A stretch of DNA of 64,000 bases from Micropterix aruncella (GCA_944548615.1 OX155957.1:1366275-1430274), one strand, 5' to 3'; shown: positions 45,286 to 57,629, counted from the first letter of the stretch. Numbers and translations: made by a program. Notes: a model not told the origin generated them from the sequence alone.

Positions 45286-46250
45286 TGTATTTTGTTTTGT
45301 TTTCGCCAGTTTAGAATCACGCCTTGAAGTTTAGCATTTTTGTGTACATTGCTATGATCAATTAGGGACAATTTTATTATAAACATAATTTTTACTAAAT
45401 TATTCCGTTTATATATCAAATATTTTCATGCAATGGTGAATACCAGGCAATAGTACGTGAATTCATTTCAGTCATAATAAATTGACATTTAAAGTTCATT
45501 CTTTTTTTGGTACCAAGTTTTCCAAATCGCATTGTTAAAATACTATATAAAATCGTTTGTCTATAATATAACAATAGCTCTGTAAAATACTTCCTAGGTT
45601 ATGGAAAATTGTAATAGTTGGTATTAGTAATTTCAACGCGAATTTTCCGAAATTTCCGATAAACCATTAAAATTGGCAGAAAATAAAATATAAGCATAAA
45701 TTTAAAAACGTTTCTAAGCGGATCCCTTGATAAGGAACCAATTTACAATTTGGAGTCAAAAAAGTAGCTCATTGCCTTGGACATTAAGGCTTTAAACTGA
45801 TTTCGAAATCTTTCAGGCGCGATTTCTACTACAAAGTAAGCGGTGAGTGTGTTTTATATTAATTTCATTATATTGACTGGTTAATTCTCTAGCTGTCGCG
45901 CTTAGCCACATTTTTTTATTTAGACCCTAAATTAATAACAATTAATTGAAACGTAAGAGCGCTAAATATGCTTTACAATTAATTGTAAAGCACCCTTATA
46001 CCAACATTGCACTGCGCACAAGACAGTTATTATGTGCTAGCGCTGCGATCGAAAGTTTAGTATGCGCCTTGTCGCCGGCGTGAGCAGACGTGGAGTTTGT
46101 ACCTGACGCTTCGATAACGCTGGATTTTTATTAGTCAAACCCTACAAATTTGACCCTGCCTATTTCTTCGCGCCTTTTCTGTGGTCTCAATTCGCCTTTA
46201 GTACCGCAAAAATACATTTTGGGCTGTATTTCACATATGTACTTTATTTC
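45286..46250. other. No gene recognised
   Basis: AT-rich DNA without supported coding sequence. The GTAAGC... stretch near 45,835 resembles a splice donor, but no exon precedes it convincingly. Confidence 0.4.
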
Positions 46251-46254
46251 CGCT

Positions 46255-46565
46255 AACGTTAGGTAGAGACCGCGCAAGCGACGTCGAATCCGTGACCAAA
46301 CTACAGGACTCCATCCTCCAGTCTGGTCATAGATCAGTCCGGTCATAGATCAGTGACCAGACTGGAGGATGTAGAATTCCGTCCAAATCTGGTAGGGTGT
46401 CGTGATTGCCAGCTGTAAGGGGATGGAATCTTACTGGCTGTTGGCATTGTTTGACTAAGGATTCTGTTGTCCATCAAGTCTTCACGTTCACTCGATGGGA
46501 GACAGAATGCACGATGTTGTTATAAATCCCTGGAGTGGCTATGCCCGTAGTAATTAACACCCCAT
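46255..46565 (+). mobile_element. Diverged SINE fragment c15
   Basis: GAGACCGCGCAAGCGACGTCGAA and GGGAGACAGAATGCACGAT mark the distal half of the SINE. It carries an internal palindrome, CATCCTCCAGTCTGGTCA with its inverted copy (46,311-46,368). It is the most diverged copy. Confidence 0.5.
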
Positions 46566-47039
46566 AGCTTTCTATCACGGGAGACACGACGCATTTTAGG
46601 TCAAATATGCCGTTTCCGATTTTGTGAAATTCCTGGATCCTAATTCCCGGGAGCTCTCGGGATTAATTATATTTTTCCTTCAGGCCACGGATCCGAAAGC
46701 CCGGAAATGGAGAAACCTTAGATATGATATTTTTCGCTTTCCGAAAAGACGCCGTTACCATAGAAAGAGGATAATGGTGTTTAAACTGTTTTTTTTCACC
46801 TCAAATCATAGGAAGGCCGAAACGTGGATTCTTACTCATTGTAATATTAAAAAATAACAGAGAAATACGATTAGGAAATGGTGAAATAAAAATAAATTTT
46901 ACTATTTCCCATAATATATAAAACAATCGGCTCTGTCACCCTGACTTGCCCGGCAAGTAGACAAGCCCCCTGCAACTTCCGCCCCCCCCCCCCTCTCGCG
47001 CACCAACTGAACCTCCCGCCGTATAGTATTGTAGTACTT

Positions 47040-47600
47040 CCATTTTATTAAAATTGAATTTTTCCAAAAATAATGTTGTATTTTCTTAAAAATGATGGAT
47101 TATAAATATTATTTGCGGCACTTTCATACGAGATTATCCAACCCCCCAGTAGTATTTTCGTATTATTTGTAGTATTTTCTGTGGTATTTAAATCTTAATT
47201 TTCCAATCTGATCTAGTCTTAATATGGGGCAAGTTCATCAATATTTATTTCGCTTTTATATGAGATATTCCAAATAATTCACAACGTGATTTCATTCCAA
47301 CAATGCATATATGTATATATATACCGAATTTGAAGTCTCTAACTGAAATATTTCGGTATTAAAGTATGACTAGCCCGCCCTCTGGTGGACCGACTTTAAC
47401 AACAAACTTTTCAACTTTTGCCATGGCCAAACGATGCCTGCATCCTATATTTGCATCTCAATCGAATTAAGCGATTAGGCACTATCTAGGGGGAATATAA
47501 ACACACACATGCAAATACACACGCATACATACACCCTCACTCACAGACACACACACAGATACACACACACACACACAGATTCACAGACATACGTCAGTGG
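47040..47600 (+). repeat. Dispersed repeat T, copy 1, with CA tail
   Basis: It shares GAAGTCTCTAACTGAA, CCTCTGGTGGA and ATGATGCCTGCAT-like blocks with 62,040-62,440. It ends in ACACACACAG repeats at 47,500-47,590. This is probably a retroelement 3' end; no coding part is seen. Confidence 0.6.
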
Positions 47601-48235
47601 TCTTTATCGTCTTGGAGTCGTCAGAATTTATGTATTCATTCCGTCTTCATCTTGGAAAATAAATTACAACGTTCAAAATACTTTCTCTCTGCCGGAAAAG
47701 TAAAAGCCATCCTCGAATGCACTCCATTAATAAAACATGTGATGATATTTCAAGCATGCGCTGAAGCAAGCTATGCAATTTACTCAGCTTTAGAGTAATT
47801 GCTAAGCGACCGCAATGAATTAAATAGTACAGGGAATTGAATTCCTTGCTCTTGACTGAGGGTGTTGCAATTAAGCTACGAGCGCAAGGAGAGCTTGATT
47901 AATTGCACCTGTGTACGAGAGTGGAAGTAGAAACCTACTTTAATTTCATAAATCATTGTAATTTAATTTTCGTGAGAGCTTTTGTAGATATCAATTAAAC
48001 AAATAATAATTAAAGAGGGGTACATACCCTAAACATAGACCTTATCATAGCAACAGAGATAAAATTACAAATGTTACACGAATAGTTAGATAAAGGCCTA
48101 CAATTTTATGTCAGTAGTTTTATATGATAATTTTCTGCATAATCTTCGGTATAATCTGTATATTCTTCTTTATAAACGTCTGTATAATCTTCCGTGTCTT
48201 ACGTATACGTATCATTACGTATACGTATACGTATA
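47600..48235. other. No gene recognised
   Basis: AT-rich DNA. A short run of ACGTATACGTAT palindromic repeats lies at 48,198-48,234. Confidence 0.4.
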
Positions 48236-48239
48236 ATTT

Positions 48240-48815
48240 GTGGCGGTCCAAAAACTACAACAAGTTGATAAATATAAATATCTTGGCACCTGGCTTACAC
48301 AAAGGTGGAACAGTGTAGTGGAGATCAAGACTTGCATCGAATTGCACGCAGCGCTTTTGGAAAAATAAAAAAGGTCCTTTGCAATCGAAGCCTGAAACTC
48401 CCACCTCGAATACGTCTTCTCCAGTGCTACATCTGGCCCATACTCCTATGTAGATGTGAGGCCTGGACCGTTAAGAAAGATCTCAGGAAACGTATAGAAG
48501 CATTCGAGATGTGGGCAAACAGATGCATGATGGCGGCCAAAAACGCGAACTACGTCAGACCATCAAAAAGCGCAAAGCTGCATACCTGGGTCACGTGCTT
48601 AGGCACGATAGGTACGAACGCCCGCAACTGATTATGATGAGAAGAGTTGCAGATAAGAGGAGACCTTGCCTTAGACGGAAATCTTGGTTTCGAAACATTT
48701 GAGAATGGACCGGGATTACGAGTGTCGCCGAATTGTTTTGCCTGGCAAAGAACAAAAAGAAGTATGCAGAGCTGATTGCCAACCTTCTCTAGTTTTAGAG
48801 ACGCACTATAAGAAG
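48240..48815 (+). mobile_element. LINE relic, RT thumb and C-terminus
   Basis: With a few frame breaks the plus strand gives DKYKYLGTWL, then RSAFGKIKKVLCNRSLKLPP, LLQCYIWPILLCRCEAWTV, EAFEMWANRCM, YLGHVLRHDRYERPQLI and AELFCLAKNKKKYAELIANL before a stop. This order is characteristic of the end of a group of insect endonuclease-RT elements. A TAAGAAGAAGAAT tail follows. The catalytic core is missing. Confidence 0.75.
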
Positions 48816-49029
48816 AAGAATAATCCAGAGATGGGCAGTAGAGGGAGGGCAGCGTTTGACAGAGGAAGTTTGAAAGCGATATGCAAATTATCGAATTTTT
48901 TCTGCCCCCTGTACGACGCAAGGAGGAGAGGGGGGGGGGGAGGTAGAGGAATTATACGGTAAACGAAACTGCGCATTGAAGCACGCCGAATGGCCTTAGT
49001 GAAATCGTGTAATTTTTAATAGGTTGATT

Positions 49030-49735
49030 TGTGAAAATACATTTTTGATTAAAAAAATAAAACTCTTGACTCAATTTTTTTAAAATAAAAACGCATTTAA
49101 CCAATGATAACACTACTAACAGTAAATTAATAGTGCCATCTATCGCAATTTTACGTAGGCTGATTACATAACAGAAATATTTCGATGATATTAGAATGCC
49201 ATCTATGAGTCTATACATTAAAGTGCCTAATTATTATGAATTGTAAGCTGTATGGCAAATTTAAATCAACATCTTTATATAATTAATATTAACATAATAA
49301 GATCTAAGATTTAAAAAATCTTTTCTTATTATATTATTGTTTTATTTTGAGATAGTATACCGTATGGGCACCGTATACACGTATATGCATGGTGAGAATG
49401 CCGTCTATCGGACTACTGAACATTAGAGAATATTAATCAATGATGGAACTATCAGTGCATGATCTACTCAATGCGTTTCAAAGTAAAATCCTAGCTTCCA
49501 AAACGTAGTACGGTATTGAGCAATCTAATGCCCTATATCAGTGTTTATCAACCAGTGCGTCGTGACCTCATGGGGGGTCGCTAAGAGACTCCCGGGGGGT
49601 CGCAAGCTATCTAAAAGAGAACTACGTTACAGCCTAAGGGGGGGTCGCGTAAAAGTTTTATTTTTTTCAACCAAAAAGGGGGTCGCGATCTAAAAAAGAT
49701 TGAATACCACTGCCCTTTATATTCAATGATTGTAG
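49030..49735 (+). mobile_element. TIR element M, copy M5, carrying a hAT MITE
   Basis: M blocks run from the AACCAATGATAACA region through TAGGCTGATTACATAACAGAAA and GAGATAGTATACCGTATGG to CGTAGTACGGTATTGAGCAA. The terminal CCCTATAT is separated from ATTCAATG by a 174 bp insert. The left terminus is degraded. Confidence 0.7.
49539..49712. mobile_element. hAT-type MITE inserted in M5
   Basis: The 174 bp insert begins CAGTGTTTATCAACC and ends as the inverse of CAGTGGTATTCAATC. The flanks are CCCTATAT (49,531-49,538) and CCCTTTAT (49,713-49,720), an 8 bp duplication with one difference. CAGTG ends and 8 bp duplications are hAT hallmarks. The inside is rich in GGGGGGTCGC repeats and encodes nothing. 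Confidence 0.8.
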
Positions 49736-49879
49736 GTATTGCCACTTAGGAAATATTATAACATGAACAGAGGTAACACTTAATGATGATGATAATGAGC
49801 TACTTCAATGGTTGAACACTTGATTAAATTGTATATTAGATTCTATCCGCCACTATACACTCGTTATATTCACAATCGC

Positions 49880-50105
49880 ACACTTGAAATTGCGCCCGAT
49901 TTCGATGCGGTCGCTTCCGCTGGGTGTGCGCGAGCCTTACCGGTTATTTCCGCTACTTTCGCGGCGCTTAGTCGACGCGTGTTCCGGCGGACGTCGTCGG
50001 CGCACCACTGGGCGGCGCGGCGCGGCGTGCGCGCCACCGTGCGCGCAGGGGTGCGCTATAAAAAGCATATTGCTCTCAGCACCTCGCTGCGTCTTTCATT
50101 CTAAA
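49880..50105 (+). promoter_or_regulatory. GC-rich, TATA-bearing candidate promoter
   Basis: About 170 bp dense in CpG (GCGGCGCGGCGCGGCGTGCG) ends in CTATAAAAAGC at 50,056-50,066. CTCAGCACC follows about 20 bp later. A pyrimidine-rich tract ending in TTTACAG is at about 50,124-50,131. This could be a gene promoter with a short first exon or the 5' end of a transposable element. No coding exon confirms it. It occurs once in the window. Confidence 0.35.
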
Positions 50106-50199
50106 TTTCCGAGCTGATTTTACTTTACAGGCCTACCAACCGACGAGGAGGAAAGTTTTGTGGACGCGCATTTTTTTTTCGACACCAAGGCGGATATAT

Positions 50200-50415
50200 A
50201 CAGGCTGTGATTACATAAAAGATATTTCTTATAGTAGGTGAATCGGTGCGACGAAGTAAGCAACTTTTGATAAACATGGAAAAAACAAAAAAAAATGTTT
50301 TTTTTATTAAATGTTGTAAATTGTATCTGTTGAAAAAAAGTTGGAGAAGCGTTGAACGTGCAACTCAAATTTGTAAATTGAGGAGCGCGCTGCGCCATCT
50401 AGCGGTAGGTAATAA
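50200..50415 (+). repeat. Dispersed repeat G, copy 2
   Basis: It contains AAGCAACTTTTGATAAACATGG and GCGCGCTGCGCCATCTAGCGG. Both occur on the minus strand at 55,225-55,425. Confidence 0.55.
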
Positions 50416-50859
50416 TAATAATAATAATAGCCTTTATTAACAATCATATAAAACATGAATTTTTGAGTGTAATATTACATTAAAATCAAGCAATATTAAA
50501 ACTATTTAAATAAATATATTACTTGACACCGGTATTAAAGATTGTCCTGCTGATTCGCAAAGGCCTCCCCTAAAGCTTGCCACACTTTCCGATTATGGGT
50601 CATCCTCATCCAAGTAACTCCTGCCATTTTTCAAATATAGTTTTCCCATTTAAGACGCTGCCTCCCTTTTTTTCTTTAGTGACACTATTCGGGTGTCTTT
50701 TGTGACACCATTCCTTAGCCCATTTTTCTTTATTGCTACTAACCATATGACCTGCTCACCTCCATCTCAGTTTCCTTATGCGGTATGTGACATTATTAAG
50801 CTTAGTTTGCTTCCGTTTTATTTTGTCTTTTAACTTAACGTTAAGTTGCCAATCAATGA

Positions 50860-50860
<1 letters not shown>
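50410..50860 (-). mobile_element. RTE-clade LINE relic, C-terminus and 3' end
   Basis: The minus strand from about 50,860 to 50,535 encodes, with frame breaks, KLKDKIKRKQTKLNNV, AGHMV, RQRLKWENYI, KMAGVTWMRMTHNRKVWQAL and GEAFANQQDNL, then a stop. This is the C-terminal order of RTE elements. The VKLK start joins logically to where the relic at 11.2 kb ends, so it is the same family. The 3' UTR ends in a TAATAATAATAA tail at 50,410-50,430. Confidence 0.8.
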
Positions 50861-51930
<1,070 letters not shown>

Positions 51931-51934
51931 ATAT

Positions 51935-52085
51935 TGTTATGTAATCAGCCGCTTCGTATTATCGGTTGCTAAATATCTCTCACGAGAGCATATTATACAT
52001 CACGAGACTCTTACGAGAGCATGTTAACTGATCTCGAGAGTATATTACAAGTATAACGCCAAATATATAATAAGATTAATGTAAA
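51935..52085 (+). repeat. Dispersed repeat H, copy 1
   Basis: GTAATCAGCCGCTT, GAGAGCATATTATAC, CATCACGAGACTC and CGAGAGTATATTA recur in order at 55,435-55,580. The class is unknown. Confidence 0.65.
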
Positions 52086-52146
52086 AAGCACTTTAAAAAA
52101 ATACGCTTTTATTAAAAGGCTCTGAAAAGAAGAAAGAACGGGCTAA

Positions 52147-52465
52147 TATAATTGAATGTGTTCACAAAATTGTGTGTCTGTTGATCGTTGAGAAGTCCCC
52201 TCGCCGGCAGCCATTCCTGGGCACAGCAGTCATGTTATGGTGAAACTTACTACGTGTTATCATAATTGAATGCGTATACAAAATTTCGTTTCTGTGCTGT
52301 TGACCGTTAAGGAGTCTCCTCGTCGGGAGACAACTCTGGGCGCAGCAGCCATGCCATTGTGAATGTTATATCGGGCTATCATAATTGAATGCGTTTACAA
52401 AATTTCGTGTCTGTGCTGTTGACCGTTGAGGAATCCCCTCGTCGGGAGCCTCGAGCAGAATCAGG
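52147..52465. repeat. Minisatellite of three ~115-119 bp units
   Basis: Units begin ATAATTGAATG at about 52,147, 52,262 and 52,381. Each contains CTGTTGACCGTTRAGGAGTC-like sequence and CGTCGGGAG. The last unit is partial. Confidence 0.75.
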
Positions 52466-52674
52466 TCGTGCTCACCATAAAAATGCATTGTCATCAAAAC
52501 TGAAACAACTTTCATCTTTATAGGATAAGAGGAAGTGGTTCTAATGCTGCTTGAAAACTTTAACCTAAACAAAGTAATATACTGACAAACATTGCAAGGT
52601 AAATAAGAGCTTGTAAAAAAATAATTGTAAATCTTGTCTATTAATGGAGAATAACATTTAATGGACAATAATTT

Positions 52675-53100
52675 TTGGACAATAACTCAAATTTAGGAAT
52701 AATTCAGAACCGGCGACCAACGAGACAAGTTTTAGAAAATAGCTTAATAATACCCAGAAGTAAAACATCATTTGGACAAAGACATTACTCTTTCATTGCG
52801 CCGAGAGTTTACAATCTGATCAATATGGAAATAAAAATTAATTTGACATTTAGGGACTTCAAAAATAAATTAAAGGAATGGTTATCGAATCATGACAGAC
52901 TAACCATATATAAAATGCTAGTAATAATAGTCTAATAAAACTTAGGTGCACAAATTATTACCATATTTTTAAACATGTATGTTGAGTATATTTTAACATT
53001 GAACTAACAACCAAAAATTATTTGACTTTGACAATGATATATAATATACGGTTTGAGTTTCGTTTGGTGATTAAATGAAAGTTGTTTGTGATTGAAATAA
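52675..53100 (+). mobile_element. LINE relic, polymerase C-terminus
   Basis: The 86-codon frame has RRPTRQ, FGQRHYSFIAPRVYN and FKNKLKEWL before a stop at 52,935. It is a sister of the relic at 7.0-7.3 kb. AT-rich 3' UTR follows. Confidence 0.65.
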
Positions 53101-53134
53101 ATTTAATGTATTTAATTTACATGGTAATATATAG

Positions 53135-53776
53135 GTAAATGCAGTTCACATTCAACACAAAAGATTCTGATAAAATATGTTTTTCGTTTTGTTTTCCGGC
53201 GCGTAAATAAACAAAAATGATGGCTTTCCGACCGATGGCTTGGCGAACACGGGACATACAGTTGTCCATGCGCGAGATACGGAAATTCCAAGTTAATTCC
53301 GCAAACTGCCAACAGGCGTGCAGGCGTGATTTGTCATTGTGAAGGTCAGACGCACGGGGAATCTAAATTCCGCTTTCCAGAATTACCAAGTGTACAACTG
53401 TAGATTATCTTTCGTATGTCGCAAAGGAAAAGATGCGCCAAATCGCCTCGTTGCTGCTGACATAGCAACAAGTCTGATACTGAGATACACCTCGTTTGAA
53501 TTCCTCACAGCGAAAACAGCCATATCGCTTTATTTTATGTATTTGCATATGTAATTTATCGAGTTGATGAAGTTCGAAGATCGAAATTTCCATGAGGTCT
53601 TTACAGTATTGAAATCCCCAAACTAAGTCCAAATTCGTGGTTATATCATTAAAAAAAACGGTTGTGTCACCCCAAGACATTCCTGTCAAGTAGCCAGGAA
53701 CGTAATTCATCTGAATATTAATATAATTAATCCTACAACAACAACCACCCCCCCCCCACCCCCAACCTAGCGACAC
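53135..53776 (-). pseudogene. Helitron Rep/helicase relic with internal deletion
   Basis: On the minus strand the segment from about 53,560 to 53,355 encodes SQYQTCCYVSSNEAIWRIFSF and, after a shift, STVVHLVILESG. This is the linker between the Rep and helicase parts of Helitron proteins. Directly after it, 53,350-53,135 gives FPVRLTFTM, CGINLEFPYLAHGQLYVPC and VGKPSFLFIYAPENKTKN, the last motifs of the PIF1-type helicase, then a stop. Several hundred residues of helicase core are missing between them. Frame shifts confirm decay. The 5' TC and 3' CTRR ends were not located. Confidence 0.85.
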
Positions 53777-53799
53777 CCTTTAAAACTCGAAAATCGAAA

Positions 53800-54585
53800 T
53801 CGAAATCGACTTTGACTTCGACTTCGACTTTTTCTACTTTCTCGACTTTTTTACTTTTTCGACTTTTTCGACTTTTTCGACTTTTTTGGCTTTTCCGGCT
53901 TTTTCGACTTTTTCTACTTTTCTGACATTTTCGACATTTTCGACCTTTTCGACTTTTTCGACTTTTCCGACTTTTTCGACTTTTTTAACTTTGCGACTTT
54001 CCGACATTTTCGACATTTTCGACTTTTTCGAGTTTTTTTACTTTTTCGACTTATTCGACTTTCACGACTTTTTCGACTTTTTCTACTTTTTAGACCTTTT
54101 GACTTTTTTGATTTTTTTTACTTTTTCGACTTTTTCGCCTTGTTCGACATTTTTTACTTTATCGGCTTTTTCGACTTTTTTGACTTTTTCGACTATTTCG
54201 CCTTGTTTGACTTTTCCGACTTTTTCGACCTTTTCGACTTTTTCGACTTTTTCGACTTTTATTGACTTTTTTGACTTCGACTTTTTCGCCTTGTTCGACT
54301 TTTTTGACTTTTTGATTTATTCGACTTTTTCGACTTTTCCGACTTGTTCGACCGACCTTTTCAACTTTTTCGACTTTATCGACTTTTTTACTTTTTCTAC
54401 TTTTTTTAATTTTATTGACTTTTTCGGCTTTTTCGACTTTTTTGACTTTTCCAACTTTTTTGACCTTTACGACTTTTACGACTTACCCGACTTTTCCGAA
54501 TTTACTACTTTTTCGACTTTATCGACTTTTTGGACTTTTTTTACTTTTGCGACTTTTCCAACTTTTTCGACTTTTTGAAATTTTA
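53800..54585. repeat. CGACTTTTT minisatellite, about 0.8 kb
   Basis: Imperfect tandem 9 bp units (CGACTTTTT and variants) extend through the interval. They produce long phenylalanine-rich frames that are artefacts. The array directly abuts the Helitron relic through a C-run and AACCTAGCGACACCC. Confidence 0.95.
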
Positions 54586-54744
54586 CACATTGTACGGAAT
54601 GAATAACAGTTATGGATAGCGCAGCTGTCAAACAATACGATCGCCGCGATAGCCATCTAGAAAGTGACCAATGTTCCCAAAATGACCAATTTCGATTTTT
54701 TCGATTTTCAGTGTTCCTTTGAGTTTTTCCTAAATATTTTTTTT

Positions 54745-54850
54745 GTAAACCACCCCTGAATCAAGGCAAACAAAAATAATTCAAATCGGTCGAGTCATTT
54801 CCGAGATCCTGCGAGACTAACGCACGGCGATTCATTTTTATATATAAGCA
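54745..54850 (+). mobile_element. Short retroelement 3'-end fragment
   Basis: AATTCAAATCGGTCGAGTC followed by TTTCCGAGAT and CATTTTTATATATAAGCAG resembles the widespread 3' ends of RTE-related repeats in Lepidoptera. This comparison is from memory of such families and cannot be verified here. Confidence 0.4.
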
Positions 54851-54904
54851 GATTAATGCCTGTTTCTTTCTTTTCTCACATATAACTTTTATTTACATTA
54901 TTTA

Positions 54905-55195
54905 ATCGAATTTTATATTATATTTATTGCCGATTATATAATGGAAATGCATTTTATTTATTAAATTATCTTTCAATATTTTTTTATTATTATATTTTAA
55001 TTTCTTTATTTTATTCTGAAGACCACATTTTAGGGCAATTTTGTGTTATTAGCGTTTTACTAAAACTTAAAACGTAATATTAGAGTCCTGTCCACCCTAG
55101 AACGGGCTAGTCCCAGTTAGGTGACAGAAACAAATAATCAAAAGGAAGGTTTTTCCATTCGGTTCCTGTTAATCAATAATAAATGTAAATGTTAT
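54905..55195 (+). repeat. Dispersed repeat S, copy 3
   Basis: Blocks match copies at 13.3 and 45.0 kb: GCCGATTATATAATGGAAAT, GAGTCCTGTCCACCCTAGAA and GGGCTAGTCCCAGTTAGGTG. The tail is degraded. Confidence 0.65.
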
Positions 55196-55224
55196 CTAAG
55201 TTATCTATTGATAAAGAGTTTGAG

Positions 55225-55425
55225 ACGCGTCGAGCGCGCTGCGCCATCTAGCTGTAGGTCAAATATCAGTAATAAAAAATATAAGCGATATTTTACCTAC
55301 CGCTAATTGAAATTTAAAAACAAAAAAAGGGTTTTTTGTTTTTTCCATATTTTTTAACAAAAGTTGCTTATTTGTTGGTACTGTTTCACCCCCTTCAATA
55401 ACTAAAAACTCTATGTGTACATATA
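55225..55425 (-). repeat. Dispersed repeat G, copy 3
   Basis: It is the inverse of the 50.2 kb copy, sharing GCGCTGCGCCATCTAGC and AAGTTGCTTATT blocks. Confidence 0.55.
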
Positions 55426-55434
55426 TTATATTAT

Positions 55435-55580
55435 TATGTGATCAGCCGCTTTATAATATCGCCGGCTTTATTTTCCCATAAGAGCATATTATACTCATCA
55501 CGAGACTCCCACGAGAGTATATTAACTCATCCCGAGAGTATGTTATAGGCCAAAAATAATAAAATAAGATTTAGTCCGTG
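55435..55580 (+). repeat. Dispersed repeat H, copy 2
   Basis: This is the second copy of the block at 51,935-52,085, in the same orientation and next to a G copy. Confidence 0.65.
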
Positions 55581-56360
55581 CCCGCAGGGCACATGTCAAT
55601 ATAATAATTTTGGTATTAGCTTGTCCTTTGTATTTTCTTTAACTGAAAATCTTTTCATTTATTAACATTTTATAAATAATTTTTAACCCGACTATTTCAT
55701 TAGAAAATAATAAAAATAAATACCTTAATTGCAAATTAATGCCTTTTTTCTTATCAGAATATCTAGTGCTACCCCTACTCGGCTAGTATAGCAATAATTT
55801 TTCACTGTTCCGTGTCTCCAGCGAGCTGTGTTATTTTGTGCATATTTTTTATAAAAAGTGGCGTTAAATTTATCTCACAGTGAATCAACACGCGAGTTTT
55901 GCCTGTCGCGGACCCAGCTGCCGCATTCGTCGCTATTTCAGTCGACTTTTGCGTTGTCGTTACGGGTGGAAGCGGCGACAAAAAGCCACGAGCAACTACA
56001 TCTCTCTATCTTCTTCTAATACACGCGCAATCATAATTTTTATTGCATTCCGCGTAGCGTTTTAGATCTCGCCGCCGATATTCGTGGATTTATCGCTTGC
56101 GGTTTATTTGAAAATCGTCTCATTGTGAGTTGGCTGCGGGGGCTATCTATTTTGCTTCGATAGAAAAGTCAAGAAGAGCACACTAAAGAGGCAAAGGTAA
56201 AGGTATTATGTGTGTCCTAAGCGCCACTCTCCCAAAGAATTATACAATGCCGAAAGATTGGCACTACCCTAAAGAATGCGTTTGCGAAAACCGTAGAGAG
56301 AATAAATTAAAAGTATGAAAGGATTTTAAAAAATAAACTTTACATTTCACCATAGTGATG
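55580..56360. other. Unassigned DNA
   Basis: A 61-codon basic frame lies at 55,880-56,065, with TTTTTTATAAAAAGTGG about 30 nt upstream of it. The patch 55,780-56,160 is richer in GC than its flanks and might be the 5' end of an element or gene. No motif identifies it. Confidence 0.3.
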
Positions 56361-56830
56361 CAGTGGCAATCTCCCGGCTCCATATTCAGGCCCTCGTCAT
56401 CAAGTGTGATGGAATGTACTCATGACAACAAAACCAACGAGCCCAAACTCGACTATCTTAGCACTTTCGATCAGTGGCGATCTCCTGGCTCCATTTTCAG
56501 ACCCTAGTCATCATGTGCAATGGAAAGTACTCAAGGCAACGAAATAAACGAGCCCATACTCGACTATCTTATCATTTCTCATCAGAGAGTTCCAGTGGCA
56601 ATCTCCTGGCTCCATCTTCAGACCCTCATCATTATGTGTAATAGAAAGTAATCAAGACAACAAAACAAACGACCTCAACGTCGACTATCTTAGCACTTTC
56701 CGTTAAGGAGTTCCAGTGGTGATCTCCCGGTTTCATCCTCAGACCCTCGTCTCCATATGTAATAAAAAATACTAATGATAACAAAACATACTAACCCAAA
56801 TTCGACTGAAGTTGCTGTTCGACTTTTTAG
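56361..56830. repeat. Minisatellite of four ~111-121 bp units
   Basis: Units begin CAGTGG at about 56,361, 56,472, 56,593 and 56,714. Each contains ATCTCCYGGCTCCAT, a CAGACCCTCGTCAT-like core and a CGACTATCTTA end. It is related to the two-unit array at 35.7 kb. Confidence 0.85.
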
Positions 56831-56904
56831 AACACCAACTTCATATATACGGACCTAACATGTCACAGTGGTTATTTGTTTTTCCAAGGTCTACGAATAC
56901 ACTC

Positions 56905-57628
56905 GGATATGTCAACTACAAAGGGTGAACCTGTCCCCCCAGGAAGTTTTAACTATATTGATCGTTCTGTCTCCCGTGAGGTGAGCGTAGAAGACTTTTG
57001 AACGATACAAACCTACCGCCAGCAACGCTACGAACCCGCCAGAGACCAACGCCTTACGGCAAGGCACTAGGATGGTAACTCAGCGGGCCACCTCGCCACC
57101 TGGCTACCAGTTTTGGCAGGATATCTCCATCTGGATTTAACCACTAAGATATCTCCGTCCACCCGACTGGTTACGGGCTTAAGGTCGCTTCCGCAGTCCC
57201 CTACATTTCGTATTTTCAGCGGTGATTCAGTTTGAATCAATCGAGAACCATGGCATCTTTTTCCTGGCTCTAAATTCAGGATCAGGTAGCCGACTGGTCT
57301 TTTCAAGAGTGGAAGACGGATGGTCAACATCCACCCCCGCTGCTTAGAAATTAGTATATTCTTATAGTCTTCCAACTGCTTCAGTAATTAGTCAACCGAG
57401 TGCACAAGCGATTGGCTGTCGCCACACGGTGTGCAAATCGTCCATTAGCGCCAAGAGGCAATACCCCAGGGGAAACCAATCCACTATATATAGCCGTCAG
57501 ACCTGGGGCGCGAGGGTCCTACCCGGGGTAGTCTTCCACATGAGGGTGCTACTGAATAGGATCTGAATCGTGAGTTGGACCGACCCGAAAACACAGTGGA
57601 TCTTACGGCCCAAGCTGCACCATACCAT
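56905..57628 (-). mobile_element. GC-rich SINE copy c16 (head B, full length)
   Basis: The longest copy, about 720 bp. The sense start TAGCGAATGGTATGGTGCAGC at 57,628 holds the A-box-like TGGTGCAGCTTGG; a B-box-like GATTCAGATCC follows. The B-type body block is present. The 3' hairpin is damaged. No clean target duplication was found. Confidence 0.75.
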
Positions 57629-57629
57629 T

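Noticed and set aside
53886..54606. 230-codon Phe/Thr-rich open frame
   Set aside because: It follows the CGACTTTTT minisatellite and has no independent coding signal.
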